Source: Agaricus subrufescens
Lineage: Eukaryota; Basidiomycota; Agaricomycetes; Agaricales; Agaricaceae
Direction of reading: 5' to 3'
Assembly (NCBI GenBank): GCA_029945375.1
Contig: CM057066.1
Coordinates: 1,240,001 to 1,304,000 of the forward strand
Length of the DNA stretch: 64,000 nucleotides
The notes below the pieces were generated by a model. It was not told the origin of the DNA. It was given only the letters and a program-made list of their open reading frames with translations, and did no database searches. Shown piece by piece: positions 21,591 to 35,471 of this stretch (positions are counted from its first letter, which is position 1; each line of letters begins with the position of its first letter). The position numbers were made by a program, and so were the translations under genes.

Positions 21591-23064
21591 GAAGAGTGTG
21601 GAATGGGAGGCGTCGAAACTCTTGCAGGTGTACTGTACCTAATAAAGAGTGCCAGAAGAACTACTCATCTACTTGTTAAAATACGATGTAGCTGCAAGAT
21701 TTCGACACAGAGGCTCAGAGGGAGTGATACACCATCAAGTGTGAGAAATATGCAGGGTCATCTTGATCATGATAGTAAAGTGCAGTAGTAGTACAGCTAC
21801 CGAGCGGAGTTTGACGTGGGATGGTTTAAAGAATCCTCTATCTGATATGATGCATTGAAAGATGGCAGCAACACGAGGACATAACATATGTTTATGCGGT
21901 GCCACTGCGTTTGCTTGCTACATCCTATTAGTTTAAAAAAAACATAGGTTATTTTTGCGAAGCACAACCTTATTTCATCGAGTTTTGTGGTAGATGGTGG
22001 ATGTCCCAGGGTTAGAATCAGCAATCATGGTGAATATAATACCCCTGAAACTACAAGTCAATCTAATCAAGCAAGTCCGGAGGGGTCGGAACCGATTGGA
22101 CGAAAGTACAGTTAGCCCAAAGTTTCAGGTCGGCTGTGCGTGGGTCCTCATTATGGTAATTGATTTTCTCAAAAAGGAATACTACCCGGTGAGACAAATA
22201 TCAAAGTATATCCAAACCATCTCACCTTGATAAAAAAACATGGGGCAGAAGATGGAAGTGGATCAGGATCTGGGCTTGATCATCGATTAAGAGATGGCCA
22301 GATTCTTCCTTCTCCTTCTCCTGTTTTCGACACCGGGGAACGGTACGCAGCCTTTGTTCCGTTACCCCTGACCGCTGTCTTTTGTGCACTACTAGTACCG
22401 CTCCGTCCCTCATTTTCTTTATTACGCTCTACAGTGAAGTCTACTTCATAATATCTTCGCCATAGCATCTCCTAAAATTTTCCAGTAATTACACGCTGAA
22501 CCATTACACGCCTCACAAATTCATATCTACGCAACAGTGTCTTATCGAAGGTAGTTTGTGGTTATCCATAGATCTCGTATGACTATCTTTTGCTTTCAAA
22601 TGCCACCGGTTGTAACTTTATCTTCGATTTTCTGCGGCATGCTTTTCTCGAAGGTTCCTGACGAGTTCATCGACGTTTTAATGTAGCCGCGGTGTTAATC
22701 AGTGCCCCGTTACATGTTTTATTTTTCAGCAGACATTCGAAGTCCAATGCTTCCTGGTGCTGATGTGGTATCTTAACACGAATTGATCTCGTCGATCAAT
22801 AGGATACCTGCTTGAGTCATTTACCATTAACGCAGTTCCCGTTAAATTCGCCTGAGCTTTACTCGACTTCAATACAAATTTGAACTCAAGATTGCACTGA
22901 TTTGAACATTATAATATCTGAATTGAAGTGCGGATATGAGTTTATCACAAAGGGGTGCGCATATAAACAGACAAGCCAGCATGACCAGAAGAAGACTGTA
23001 CTCAAACGGGAAGGTGTGTGTGCCTTCCAATTGAGTACGAGTCTGTGGATTTAACGCTCGCATA
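21591..23064. other. Intergenic, no gene recognised
   Basis: About 1.5 kb between the F-box-like gene and the end of CDK1. It has short frames only. I see no splice-linked exons, tRNA or repeat shared with the rest of the window. Confidence 0.5.
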
Positions 23065-24606
<1,542 letters not shown>

Positions 24607-24693
24607 GGCAAGAAAAGAGCAATGTGGGGTCGGATATTTAAGTAAGAGGGGAAGTGATGATGGGTCACTAGTTGAAACACAATTGAATAAGAG
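24607..24693. promoter_or_regulatory. Compact bidirectional promoter, CDK1 / muconate cyclase
   Basis: Only 87 bp separate the two start codons. It must contain both leaders or overlap with upstream coding and intron DNA. I see no obvious TATA box, only a TATTTAAGTAAGAG segment near 24635. Confidence 0.6.
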
Positions 24694-26317
24694 ATGACTA
24701 CCTTCCACTTCGTCTCGGGCTCTTTTCGCTCCCTCTCTCTCTTTCTCCTTGCCTTTGACCCCGTTCACAGGTCGGTAGTCCACGTTCAGACCGTGTCGAC
24801 TCTCGGTCCGCACCAGTATCTCGCTACAAACCAGCACAAAAATCGCTTATTCACTACTACCTGGACCGAGCCCCCCTCTCTCCAAGGTTGGGCCCTCGAA
24901 CGCAATGACTCACAACCGTGGCGCATCTCACATATACATACTACCCCCATAAGTATGTTTGTTCCTCATGCTATGAGGCTTTGAGTCTCACACAACTTCC
25001 AGCTGCCATATCGTCGTATATTGATCTCCCACCGCCATTTACTCACATCTATTCCGCCGGGGGACCGACCGCGGAAGTCCACCTTATCGATGAACATACT
25101 GGCAGTTTTGGAAAGAAAACTCAACAAGTATTGTTCATTCCCGAAGAAGAGCTGCCTAATGCCGACAAAACCCGCGTTGCCCTTGTGAGTTACTCACCTA
25201 CATCTAGCACCATCTCCTCACCTTCCTCATTATAGCGATATGGTTCTCATGGGATAGAGTCTGCGTCTACGCCCTCGTACTCTTTGACATTCGTACCCGT
25301 GCTCGGAACAAACAGCATCGAAATTTACTCTCGGGATGTCAGCTCTGGCTCTTTAACGCACCTATCTTCATCTCCATCACCTCGAGGTCCTGACGCTAAC
25401 GATGGCCCACGTCACGTTAAGATTCATCCTAACGGGAAAATTCTCTACTGCGTCACAGAACACAGTGAGCTCTTTCCCCTTTCGATTTCGTCAGTTTATT
25501 GAATTTGTCCGCAGCCAACTTTGTCGACCTCTATGAGATCACAGCTTCTTCGTCATCTGTCCCCTCCCTCAAGTTCATATCCTCCCGCTCCCTTCTTCCT
25601 TCGCACCTTCAAGTGACACCCTCCCATCAGTTCCGTGGCGATACGTTAATGCTAACACCCCCAACACCCGCCCATCCCTCTCCTTACGCGCTTTTTGCAA
25701 CAACCAGAGGCAGCACACCAGCAACACGTGGTTGGTTGTCTATCTTCGCTATAGACAAGGATGGTTATTTCGCGGATGGCGGATCACTAGATGGGAGTGG
25801 TCACCACGTAGAGTCTGTCATCAGATATGAGACACCGAGCTCTGGTGGAAAAGCTAATGCAATCGATTTATTAACGAAGCGGAAGATCCCGTCTGCCCCT
25901 CGGCGAGTTTTGGTTGTTGGGGACGATGGCAACAATGAGGGCTCGGCAAATGTTGGTGAAGATAATCTCGAAACCCGACCTCATAAGCAAGTCGCTCTCC
26001 ATGCTCCATCAAATCAAAGTGAACCTACGTCTGCAGGGGAAGAAGCGGACCTGTGGCAAGAAGAAGATCAAGGGGTCTGGATTCTTCTAACAGACGACGA
26101 CGAAACAATAGCCGCTAATGCTAACAAACGTCATGCTGTTGGAGGTGTTAAAGTACTAGAATGGGGTGGATGGGGCAAGCAGGGTGTACATCTTGTCGCC
26201 CAGTGGCCTGAGCCAGTTGATAGTGCTGATCATGCCGAGGATGAGTACCATGACAGTATCAAGACGAGATTGCACGAAAGGATGACTGGTGGAAGCCATG
26301 CTATTTGGTTGGTTTAA
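24694..26317 (+). CDS. Carboxy-cis,cis-muconate cyclase-like beta-propeller protein, 490 aa
   Basis: This belongs to the fungal 3-carboxymuconate lactonizing enzyme / YkgB-like 7-bladed propeller family, which closes the ring-cleavage product of protocatechuate to a muconolactone in the beta-ketoadipate route. Four exons (24694-24952, 25003-25184, 25236-25464, 25515-26317) close in frame at 490 aa. Family landmarks are LGPHQYLATNQHKNRLFTTT, HIYSAGGPTAEVHLID, GPRHVKIHPNGKILYCVTEH and the C-terminal HAIWLV. Relative to the roughly 370-aa Neurospora enzyme it has an acidic insertion in the last third, around residues 340-420 (contains GSANVGEDNLETR and ADLWQEEDQG). The start ATG is supported by the family-like N-terminus. 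Activity is inferred; some propellers of this family have other lactonase roles. Two intradiol dioxygenases follow 1.8 kb downstream on the same strand. Confidence 0.85.
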
Positions 26318-28109
26318 GCATGTAAATGGGTTCATAATTGCGCCTAATAGGGCCAGAAGGAGTGCGCTGCTTTATCGGTGTTTAATACCAAGCTGATTGA
26401 ATACGTTCTTTTTCCCCTCGCGTTCAGATCAATGTGATCATCGGTTGAGCACCTTCGAGTTATTGCCTCGTGATCGACAAGCAGTATAAACGCACTATTC
26501 TACTTCGACCTCGCCATCACCTTGCTTGTCACAATCTTGCGGCGAACATCTTCGACCGTACCTAACCCCACTGGAGGGCTCAAATGGCGATTAAGGATGA
26601 CGAGATCAGATCGAATAATGATAACAATGGTGCAATGAGACCACTCGGGTCGACAAATGGACAAAAAATACATGCAATGGTACACTAATCAATCCTTCGG
26701 CTGCATTAAAAACCCCAGGGAAAACTCGTCAAAAACCCTGGGGAAAAGCATACCGAGGCAAGGTAGAAGGTGAAAGCGAAAGGCCTGTGGAAAGCAAATG
26801 TTAGCCAGCTACATGAGGACCGACTACGCACGCGGGTACAACAAAACCTACATCTAGCTATCCCACTCCCGCCACTACCTTTCACAAGGCCTAATTTGAA
26901 CTACCTTTGCCATTTCTTCATCACCACCCACTACGCGTCCATCGTGGACAACACACGCGCACACACCTCACAGATGCGCCTAATCTGCTTCCAGAGCCCT
27001 ACATCTCGTAGAGCTCCTTCGCCAGATTCCATCGCCCGGGAGGGTGACCTGTCACAGTAAACTGCCCTCCCGCTCCACAATATCAAGCAGCGCCCATCTT
27101 ATCCATTTCTGGAACAGGGAACAAGAAACTGCGCTATGGGAGGTGCACTAACTCGCTCCAAAAGAGCGAGTGACTTTTGCGTCGGCACAACTTCAGGCTC
27201 GCCGGGTCTTCTCGAGTCATCCCTGCGTCCGTGTGGGCCTACACCATACAACACGTTGGTGGACCCAGAGCTTCCTACGGGCTATCTTTGGTGGGATGCT
27301 GCTGTGTAGGAAGATGGACGTGAGAGGTGGGTTGTGGTTCGACGTTTTGTTGCGGTGTGTGGGTGGTTTAGTGTCTTGTGGTGGGGGTGAGCCTATCATA
27401 TGTGTGTCAGCGTCGGGAAGGAACGACAACAGATAGTGGAAGAGGGAGATATGGGAGGCATAGCGTTGGGTGATGTTTACAACTGGAGAGGAGTTTAGTG
27501 AGGAGGCAGATGCCTGTCGGTGACCGAAAGAGGGAAAGAGGATAGGAGGGAGAAGGCCTACCATCATCATGGTCATTTGTAACCGTCTTCATCCCCTCGC
27601 TCGATTTATATCTGAGCTGCTGGTTTGGATTTGGATATGTTTTGACGGACGTGGCTGACCACAACGTCTGAGACTCCGCGCCCATCGAATATTCGAGTCG
27701 CGGCTGACGCTCCCTTTTGGGGGAAATCACTTGCCATAACAAGACATTGTTGGGCATCCGGCTGCTGAACTGAAGTGCCTTGCACGCCGTTTCTCGACGG
27801 ACGTACCAAGTGCTTCCTTCGCCCGACCAGTTGTACTCGAGGACAGGATATTTTTAAAAATTGTCCTGGGTATTTATAGTTTATTCAATACGGAAGACCG
27901 CTGAAGCCAAATTGTCTGAAATGCGTAAAATTACCATTTCAATGAATACTGTGGACTACACCTTTGAAACGACTAGGCCGTTGAGGAGAACACTGCTTAC
28001 GATGAACAAGAACTCACAGGAAGTCTGATCTTATAAAGCAAGAAGTGTGGTTTTAGGCTAAATACGAAAGGGGACAGGATGTTCGATCCCCCTCTATTTT
28101 GTCTTCTCC
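26318..28109. other. Intergenic, no gene recognised
   Basis: About 1.8 kb between the cyclase and the first dioxygenase. It contains a perfect 8-bp inverted repeat at 26713-26743 and several overlapping antisense frames at 27170-27830 with no recognisable domain. Confidence 0.5.
28032..28037 (+). promoter_or_regulatory. Candidate TATA box of intradiol dioxygenase 1
   Basis: TATAAA lies 78 nt upstream of the start codon, a good position for a fungal core promoter. Only the motif and spacing support it. Confidence 0.45.
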
Positions 28110-29500
28110 ATGCTCTTACTTGCCCCTATATTGATCTGCCTATTATCTGCAACATGCTTCACTGCGGCTCACAAGGAACGACGAACCGTTGAAGAGGTTG
28201 AGGTCCAGCGCGCACTTCAGGCCGCTGCGTATTATGTGAGAGCCTCACCCCCTTGTCTTCGGTTATTGACTGATAGATCAATTGGTAGTGTTCACCCACG
28301 GTAGATCTTTTTACAGCAGCGCGTAAACGAGCATGGGCACGAAAAGTCATCGCAGGTGGTCTAGAGTTGCCTGCCCACCAGAAAACATTCACGGACAAAA
28401 TACTATACGAAAGTGACCAAGAGCCTCTTGTTGTTTCATCAAGACTGGAAGACGACAATATTTATATGGGCTGTACGCCCGTTTCGACAACGGAAATTCA
28501 GAATAATACATGTGTCCTCGCTCCTGAAGTTACCGAGGGTCCGTACTGGCACAAAATGGGGCACCCAATACGGCAGAACATAGCGGAGTATCAGGATGGT
28601 TTGTTATTGGTCTGTTAATCTATATTAGTCGATTATCAGATGGAGTTAGCAGCTTTGCTCATGACGTCAGTTTCTAGTTACTTGACATCGGAGTTATAGA
28701 TGTCGAAACTTGCAAACCTCTTCCAAATGTCTTGGTAGATCTATGGCATGCCAATGCTAAAGGGCATTATTCAGGTATGTTTTTTTGCGTGATTTAAAGG
28801 TGTTACATCGATGAGGAACTGAGTCCTTTATTTTATTCGGTTAGGCCATCCCGCTGCACCTCGACATATCACTGATACTCCTTCTCCACCAAAGTTCCCT
28901 CTCACACTAGCAGAGGAAACCTGGCTACGAGGGGCATGGCCCACTGACGAGAATGGTGTCGCTCAGTTCACTAGTATGCCTGCCTCCTATCAGAATCCAT
29001 ATACTTCCCTGACTATCATCTTTGAAGCTATATTCCCTGGCTTCTATCAAGGGCGTGCAACGCACATTCACGCCAAAGTATTTCCAGAGTGGAGAGTTCT
29101 CGAAAATAACACTTTTATGGGCTCTAGGGTCGTTCACGTTGGACAATTCTTTTTCGATGACGAAATTAACACAGTTATTGATAAGGTGCGTATGTGTGTC
29201 TCCGGCAGACACTGTTATTTATCTACTTTGGTTTAGATGCACCCTTACACCGAAAACCCAGTTGCAAAGACATATGGCCGAACGCGTAACTGGCGTGATT
29301 CTTACAATATTTTTGAGGATGCTGTTGGGCCTGAGGGGAAATACAATCCGGTTTTTAAAATGCATTTGTTGGGGAGTGTTGTGAGGCAAGGACTAATCGG
29401 CTACATCATAATGGTGAGTCTAATTGATATCACGAATGATGGATTGAGGGTTCAAGTTTACGGTACTTTCTAGGGCGTTAACGCTAGTGCGGGTTTTTGA
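28110..29500 (+). CDS. Secreted intradiol ring-cleavage dioxygenase 1, 344 aa
   Basis: This is a non-heme Fe(III) enzyme of the extracellular fungal intradiol family that opens catechol-type rings between the hydroxyls. Seven exons (28110-28235, 28289-28609, 28678-28774, 28845-28973, 29028-29185, 29237-29413, 29474-29500) close in frame at 344 aa. A signal peptide (LLLAPILICLLSATCFTAA) precedes HKERRTVEEVEVQRALQ. Iron ligands are expected as Tyr in VTEGPYW, Tyr in FPGFYQGR, and the two His of THIHAK. The segment DVETCKPLPNVLVDLWHANA is the family core. The gene has the same intron positions as its neighbour at 30101. The second exon ends at a GTCTGT donor. No CBM is present. Likely substrates are lignin-derived catechols outside the cell (inference). 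Confidence 0.93.
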
Positions 29501-30100
29501 TGTTCAGTCTAGACACTATGTTATGATTACGTAGGCGTATGGTCCGTGTCTCGTTCTACATATGTGCCATTTCATCGAGGGGCCCCGGTATCCTGGTTCA
29601 ACATCTCATGATCTCAAGGTGGAGGTGTGGCTGAATCATAGGAAGGGGACCAATGTTTATAAAAGTTGTGAATGTCTGTCGATATAGCAACAACAAAGCA
29701 ACAATTCTCCAGGAACCGCCGAGTTGTATCAGGGATGCAGACCATGGAGCCCGGCCAGAACCATGATGACGATGGAGGGAGTGAGGTTCTAGACTGGAAC
29801 GTTTAACCGGAAAATGGACATTGTGTGAGCATGTGAGAATGTTCAGGATGCACTAGACTTTGGGCAGTGGGTCGCATTTGCAGGCAGCGTTCCGACTTGA
29901 CCGCACACAGAAGAGACTCGAGCGAGCTTCTTTTACGTACAGATGAGGAGGTGCGAAGTCTACAGAGTCGCGCTGCGGTGGCTCTGTTGTATTGTCAAGG
30001 AAGTTATATGATGGAATAACCCTGATCCGACGGATCTAGCGAGCCGTAGGCACACATATATATAGGGTCTCAAATACGAACTCCTCTCACTCGTCCCCTC
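29501..30100. other. Intergenic between the two dioxygenases
   Basis: 600 bp with no gene. It holds the 3' flank of copy 1 and the promoter of copy 2. Confidence 0.5.
30057..30064 (+). promoter_or_regulatory. Candidate TATA box of intradiol dioxygenase 2
   Basis: TATATATA lies about 40 nt upstream of the ATG. It is somewhat close, but no better core element is visible. Confidence 0.4.
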
Positions 30101-31588
30101 ATGCGAGCACTCACGAATCTATTACTTTCGCTGTCACTCGCGGCACCGTTTGTCGCAGCCCACAAGGAACCCAAGAGCCGGGAGGAAGTGGAAGTCCAGC
30201 GTGCGCTGCAGGCCGCTGCCTATCATGTAAGCCTGATTTGGCATGTCACGACCTGCTATCTGACTGCCGCAATCAGTGTGCCCCCGCCGTCGAACGCTAC
30301 ACGGCTGCGCGTAAACGTTCATGGGCCCGTAAGGTCGTAGCGGGCCAGCCAGAATTGCCTGGCTACCAGGATCTCTTCAACACGGATGCCTATGAGGAGG
30401 GAGCAGAGACGTTGCCGGCGTCCGAAGACGACGACCAGACAATTATGGGCTGCACCCCGGTGTCGACTCCTACGATTCAAAATAACACCTGTGTTCTCAG
30501 TCCCGTAGTCACGGAGGGTCCGTATTTCCACGAGGCGGGGCATCCCATCCGTCAGAATATTGCCGAGACTCAGGACGGATTGTTGTTGGTGTGTAATGTT
30601 TCGCACCGGTTTCGCGTCCTTTCCACTCAATCACATTCTAGCTTCTTGATATTGGCGTCATTGATGTCAATACCTGCAAGCCTCTGCCAAATGTGCTCGT
30701 GGACATCTGGCAAGCCAACGCCACCGGATATTATGCCGGTACGTCTAACTATGATGTTTCTCCGCTTCCTGCACCTCACTGCACTTTGTCAAGGCCATCC
30801 TGTTCCCAAACAGGAGGACATTTTTGCCAAACCTCAAGTGGGTGGCAAGCGAGCCGGTCTTCTCCCACCATTCCCCCGAACGGTCCAAGACGAGACCTTC
30901 TTACGCGGTGCATGGCCAACCGACGAGAACGGTGTTGCCCAATTCACCAGTAGGTCGCCCTCATAGTGCAGGCGAATATCCAAACTGACTTGCTACCAAA
31001 AAAGCTATCTTCCCGGGCTACTACACGGGTCGGGCGACACATATCCACGCAAAGATATTCCCTGAATGGAACACCCACCCTAATGGAAGTTTCACTGGCA
31101 AACGCTTAGTGCACGTGGGACAATTCTTCTTCGAAGATGAGATGAATCTAGTGGTCGATAAGGTGAGCACGACTCTCCGACCCAAAATGCAGTTGCGAAA
31201 ACCTTTTCCGAGTTGATCCACTTTGACGAATCTATTTTTGGATATGTCACGTTAATGGCCTGTCCTGCCCAACTAGACTCAAAGCTGACCTCTTTAATGT
31301 AGATGCACCCGTATACGGAAAACCCCATAAGGCACACTTATGGTCGAACGCGGAATTGGCGTGATTCGCTCAATATCTTTGAAGATTCTTTCGGGCCCGA
31401 GGGTAAATACAATCCTGTATTTACTACCCACTTATTAGGCGGCATCGTAAGGCAAGGGCTGATGGGTTATATCACTATTGTAAGTTTTCGCGCGACAATT
31501 TATAGCCTGTTGGGGGGATCAACATTAATGAATTTTGATTTAGGGTGTCAATGCTAGCACTGACGTTGATAACTGGTGGAAAGGTTAA
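30101..31588 (+). CDS. Secreted intradiol ring-cleavage dioxygenase 2, 356 aa
   Basis: This is the tandem paralogue of the preceding gene. Seven exons (30101-30226, 30277-30588, 30642-30738, 30794-30949, 31005-31162, 31303-31479, 31544-31588) match copy 1 in number, phase and mostly in length, giving 356 aa. It has a signal peptide (LLLSLSLAAPFVAA), a catalytic Tyr in VTEGPYF, a second Tyr in FPGYYTGRATHIHAK and the two His ligands. It differs by a longer loop in exon 4 (KQEDIFAKPQVGGKRAGLL) and a C-terminal extension ending NASTDVDNWWKG. Divergence is substantial while both remain intact, so both are probably selected, perhaps with different substrates. Confidence 0.93.
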
Positions 31589-33187
31589 AATTGTCTCGTA
31601 TCTGATTGCTCTTAAATAACTCGGGGACGCGAATAGATAATGTAGAGGCAACAAAATTCTTCTTGTTCATATGTTGTAATTTTTATGTCTTGTTAATCTT
31701 TTCAACAAGAACATCTAAGATGCATGTAGTCATAAACACCAGCAATAAATACAGGATCGGCGGGTCCTGGAATGACATTGTATGAGTGGGTCTCAATCGG
31801 AAGAGTCGAATTCTACTTCGGGTGTTGTTTTCTCCAAGAGACTAAGTAGAGTTAGTTATCAATTAAAAAAGGGAGTCGGGGGACTACTCGCATTCGTTCG
31901 GGGCGGTGGCGTTGACTACTCAGCACGGATGCGATGAATATAGGAAACCAATCATACGAAGGGAAACTTTGACTCATAGTTCAAGATGTTACCACCGATA
32001 GATTTTTCTGTTGTACTAAGCTGGTGAACTTGAATGAACATTCCTAGATTCAGGCCTTATGACTGAGGCGCTGGCAGATACCGATCCGAAGTCCACTAAA
32101 GGTGTCTCAGTACCGACCTGTAGAAGAACTCATATGTTGGGAATTAGAAACTTATCATAGAGTTATCGCGTGAAAATGCGGTTAATTTATTGGTATATTG
32201 AGGACATCGGCAAAGCTCGGGAGTGGCGGAGTCTGTGTGAATGAAGGTGCATGAGCTGGGTGGCTCAAACTGTAAGGGCCGAGCAAGTGTGTTAGGTTTG
32301 TACAATCGGGATTACCTGTGGTTATTTCCGCGTAGGTTGGCTACTGAAGCGATCGGGTGTTCAGACAACTCCGGCAGGGACTTGAGGCTGGAGAAATGAT
32401 GACGCTAGAGGAGGGAAAGACACCTGTATCATTGCAGGGACCAGAGAGGGTGGGCGATAAATATGCAGGGATTGATGAAAGTGGAATAAGAGTGTAGTGA
32501 AGGACGTGAGTTCGTTCAACAATTGAGGTCGACGAAACAACCTCAGTGGGACCTCCCAATGTCAACCTCGATGATACAAATACAACGCGCTCGTGGCGCG
32601 TCTGATGTCGATCCTGTCAGAGAAGAGAAACTGTCAAACTGTGGGTCATTCCATCTCGGGGGAAGCCAAAGTACAAAAGTACAAAATTTCTACTTAAGTA
32701 CCTAGCGACCGTGAGAATAGATAATGAAAACAAAAAGAGAACATGTCGGGCATAGCCCGATCACGTTCTCTACAGTAGACACCGAGAACGTCAGCAGAAT
32801 GACGGACGAAACATCCAACGAGGAGCTTTGCACACGCGGCAGTCGACAAAATGATTTTAAAGACAGCGAAACACGCCGATCGATACGGATAATCGATACA
32901 GATTAGACATTATGCGATATTGAAACCCTCGTGACAATTTTGCAACAAATGCAACTTGAGAATGATTTATGAATCTTTGAAGACGGTAAGCACCAAGTGG
33001 CAAGGGGCAAGCGGGTTGTGGCAGTGTTCAACTTGAGCTAATTTTAGCTCGCACTTCCAGAGTGATGTCCCCATTCACTCAAGCATGACAGCCCACAAGC
33101 TACGCAGAAACCATGAGAAATAGAACCGCAGTAACGACATTTGATACACCCGGGCCTCTGTGGCTTCTTCATTCTGCGCCACACGTA
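31589..33187. other. Intergenic, no gene recognised
   Basis: About 1.6 kb between dioxygenase 2 and the methyltransferase array. It has only short frames without domain signals. Confidence 0.5.
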
Positions 33188-34149
33188 CTACTCAAACGGT
33201 TTCTGCGCCCAGAACATTGTAAAAGTAATCGTAGATCCAGGTGTGTTGTCTATTTCCTTCGAAACAACTTCCAACAGCTCCTCGCACTCAGCATCACTCT
33301 TTAAAACACCATAACCACCCCTTCCCATAATCGCTTTTTTGTGTCCATGCAAGACACCCATCATGTCGGTTTTCCAATTGACGCCCTCTTGGCCCCCGCT
33401 AGCCCCAAAGGGTCTCTCACGGGTGGCTTCATGAATATTGATAAATCCGCTCTCTCTGAGTAACTCGGGTAGTCGTAGGGTAATGTTGTGTATCATTAGT
33501 CCCACGTCTTCCGAAAATGTGTTGATTAAATCTCGGTACTTGGCGAACGAAGGACCCGAGGCCCATCCTCGCTGTTCTAAAAGCTGAACCCATCCACCTG
33601 GTTTGAGAACGCGATACATTTCTTTAATACTTAGTTCCCACTCATGCTTGCGGAGACCCCCAAGGAGAAGGCGCTGATGAACAAGAGTGAATTCATCTGT
33701 CCATTCCTTTGGTAGTGCGGTGACAGATTGAACTTCGAACCTCGTATTGGGAGGGCGAAGAGAAGCTTCCGGAAAGAGGGCTGGCTGGACATCTATGCCG
33801 ATGTACTGGGGCTTTGTGAGCATCTGCTCCGTGATATCTTGAATCCATGCACCTGGAGTGTAGCGATTGTCAGTCAAAGTTCCATGTTTGATGTAGAAAA
33901 ATGCCTACCCGAGCCAGTGCCTGCATCCAAAACCCAGTCACCATCTTTGAGGTCTACTGGTGCATGAAGCACCTTATTATCGAATGTACGGAGTAACAAG
34001 GAGCTCTGCAAGCCCAACCTGATTATGGAGTCAAAGTCGGAGCGAGTGCGGGTGGAGATTCCTCACCTCCGGCGCTCCCCCTCGTCGTGTGGTAGGGAGT
34101 ATACCCTCCCATCAGTCTTGACACCTCCCGTGTTTTGCGAATGTGGCAT
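33188..34149 (-). CDS. SAM-dependent class I methyltransferase, copy MT1 (intact, 285 aa)
   Basis: This is a seven-beta-strand methyltransferase of the large fungal UMTA/Methyltransf_23-like group, often tied to secondary metabolism; its acceptor is unknown. Three exons (34067-34149, 33909-34018, 33188-33852) close in frame. SAM motif I is WVLDAGTGSG at the exon 2/3 junction. Also present are PQYIGIDVQPALFPE, FTLVHQRLLLGGLRKHEW and LKPGGWVQLLE. The C-terminus is ITFTMFWAQKPFE, nearly the same in every copy. It is the leftmost member of a seven-copy array. Its N-terminus (MPHSQNTGG) differs from the other copies. Confidence 0.88.
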
Positions 34150-35471
34150 ACTTGAGTAGAAAATCAGGTAAGAAAAAGTGATTAGACCATTATAATGTAG
34201 TGCCTACCTTTATATGTTTACACTTGCCCACAAACGGGACCTCGGGATAAGAAACATGTGCTCGGTTTTATGAGAATGACGTTTTGGATGATTAGATCCG
34301 GTCACTTACCTTGCGCTCAGGTTTTCTAACAGCACTACAAGATCATGACATAATGCTGCTTCTACTTTTAATAGACTAAGTTGGTTAGCTCACCACTGTG
34401 AGATTGTAGTATCATGGGACGTACAAAGAGTTGGGCCAGGGTCCAACGGGACCTATTTTGAGCCTGATCTCGTGAACAGCAAAGGAAACTACAGGGGATA
34501 ATGCGCGCCGTTTATAGGACTCGGGTGATAGCATAGTGTCTACGTGGGACGAACCATTGGCAAAGACATTTGCAGTACTAGTATAGTGCACATACTACGA
34601 ATCAGGCAGTGGTTATGTTAGGAACCTTTAATTATATCCAGATTGTATCGATCTTCTCGCCATCAAAAAGCTCATTTGATTGAATAACCGGCCAAGCTCG
34701 GCTCCAAGCCACCTGGGATGCATGTGCCGACGTTTCATCATGAATAAAAGAGCCTTCCAAATAGCTTCCTAATTCTCACATAAACTCCCAACAGTCTATC
34801 GTTTCTGCTGTCATGATGACATCACCTGAGGAGGACAAGAGAAAGAAGATCTTGTTATCCTTCCCATGAAGGGCTCGTAGGTACCTCTAAAATAGCTAGT
34901 CTACGTTGAGACTTCGGCGCTGCGTTTATCATTTGACAGCATACTTCTTCTCGGCAGCAGCAGCGGCTTGCGCACACCTTTTCAAAAAGAAATCAGACAG
35001 TGCATTTATTATGCCCTCTAGAGGACTTATTATGTACCTTGTAGTCCCCACTAGCGTACTAGTAGTTAAACTGTGGGACAAGCTCGGACTGTAATTTGTT
35101 ACCGCCACCAGTAGACTTCCAGTAGACTTTTCGTAAAGCTGTCAAATGACTTGACGATATTCTGTTTTTCACAAAATCCGATATATGAGACAGATATGGA
35201 ATTTCTCTCCCTTCAGCGGCTCGAATTTGTCATGAAGATCACTCACCATCCCGACTGTTATCGCCTCCTTGATTTCCCACTCCCTGACAGCCATGCGGAT
35301 GGTATCTAGTTGATCTTGGCTGCGGTAATCTATTGGACTCAACTGTCCGGCCACAAGCGAGACAAGCGAGACAGGATGCATGTTCACGATCGAGCACCAG
35401 CACTGTTGTAAAAATATAAAAGGTAAATCTATGATCATCTTTAATCGGTTTTTCCACATTTTCCCTGTAGT
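34150..35471. other. Intergenic between divergent MT1 and MT2
   Basis: 1.3 kb with no gene. On the minus strand near 35240-35310 it contains the block (reading MAVREWEIKEAI) that recurs upstream of other methyltransferase copies. Confidence 0.5.

Noticed and set aside
27170..27830. Several overlapping frames of 70-120 codons between the cyclase and dioxygenase 1
   Set aside because: They overlap on both strands, have no recognisable motif and do not connect through splice sites.
28084..28100. Possible tRNA T-arm (GTTCGATCCCCC)
   Set aside because: No matching acceptor, D-arm or anticodon arm could be folded around it.
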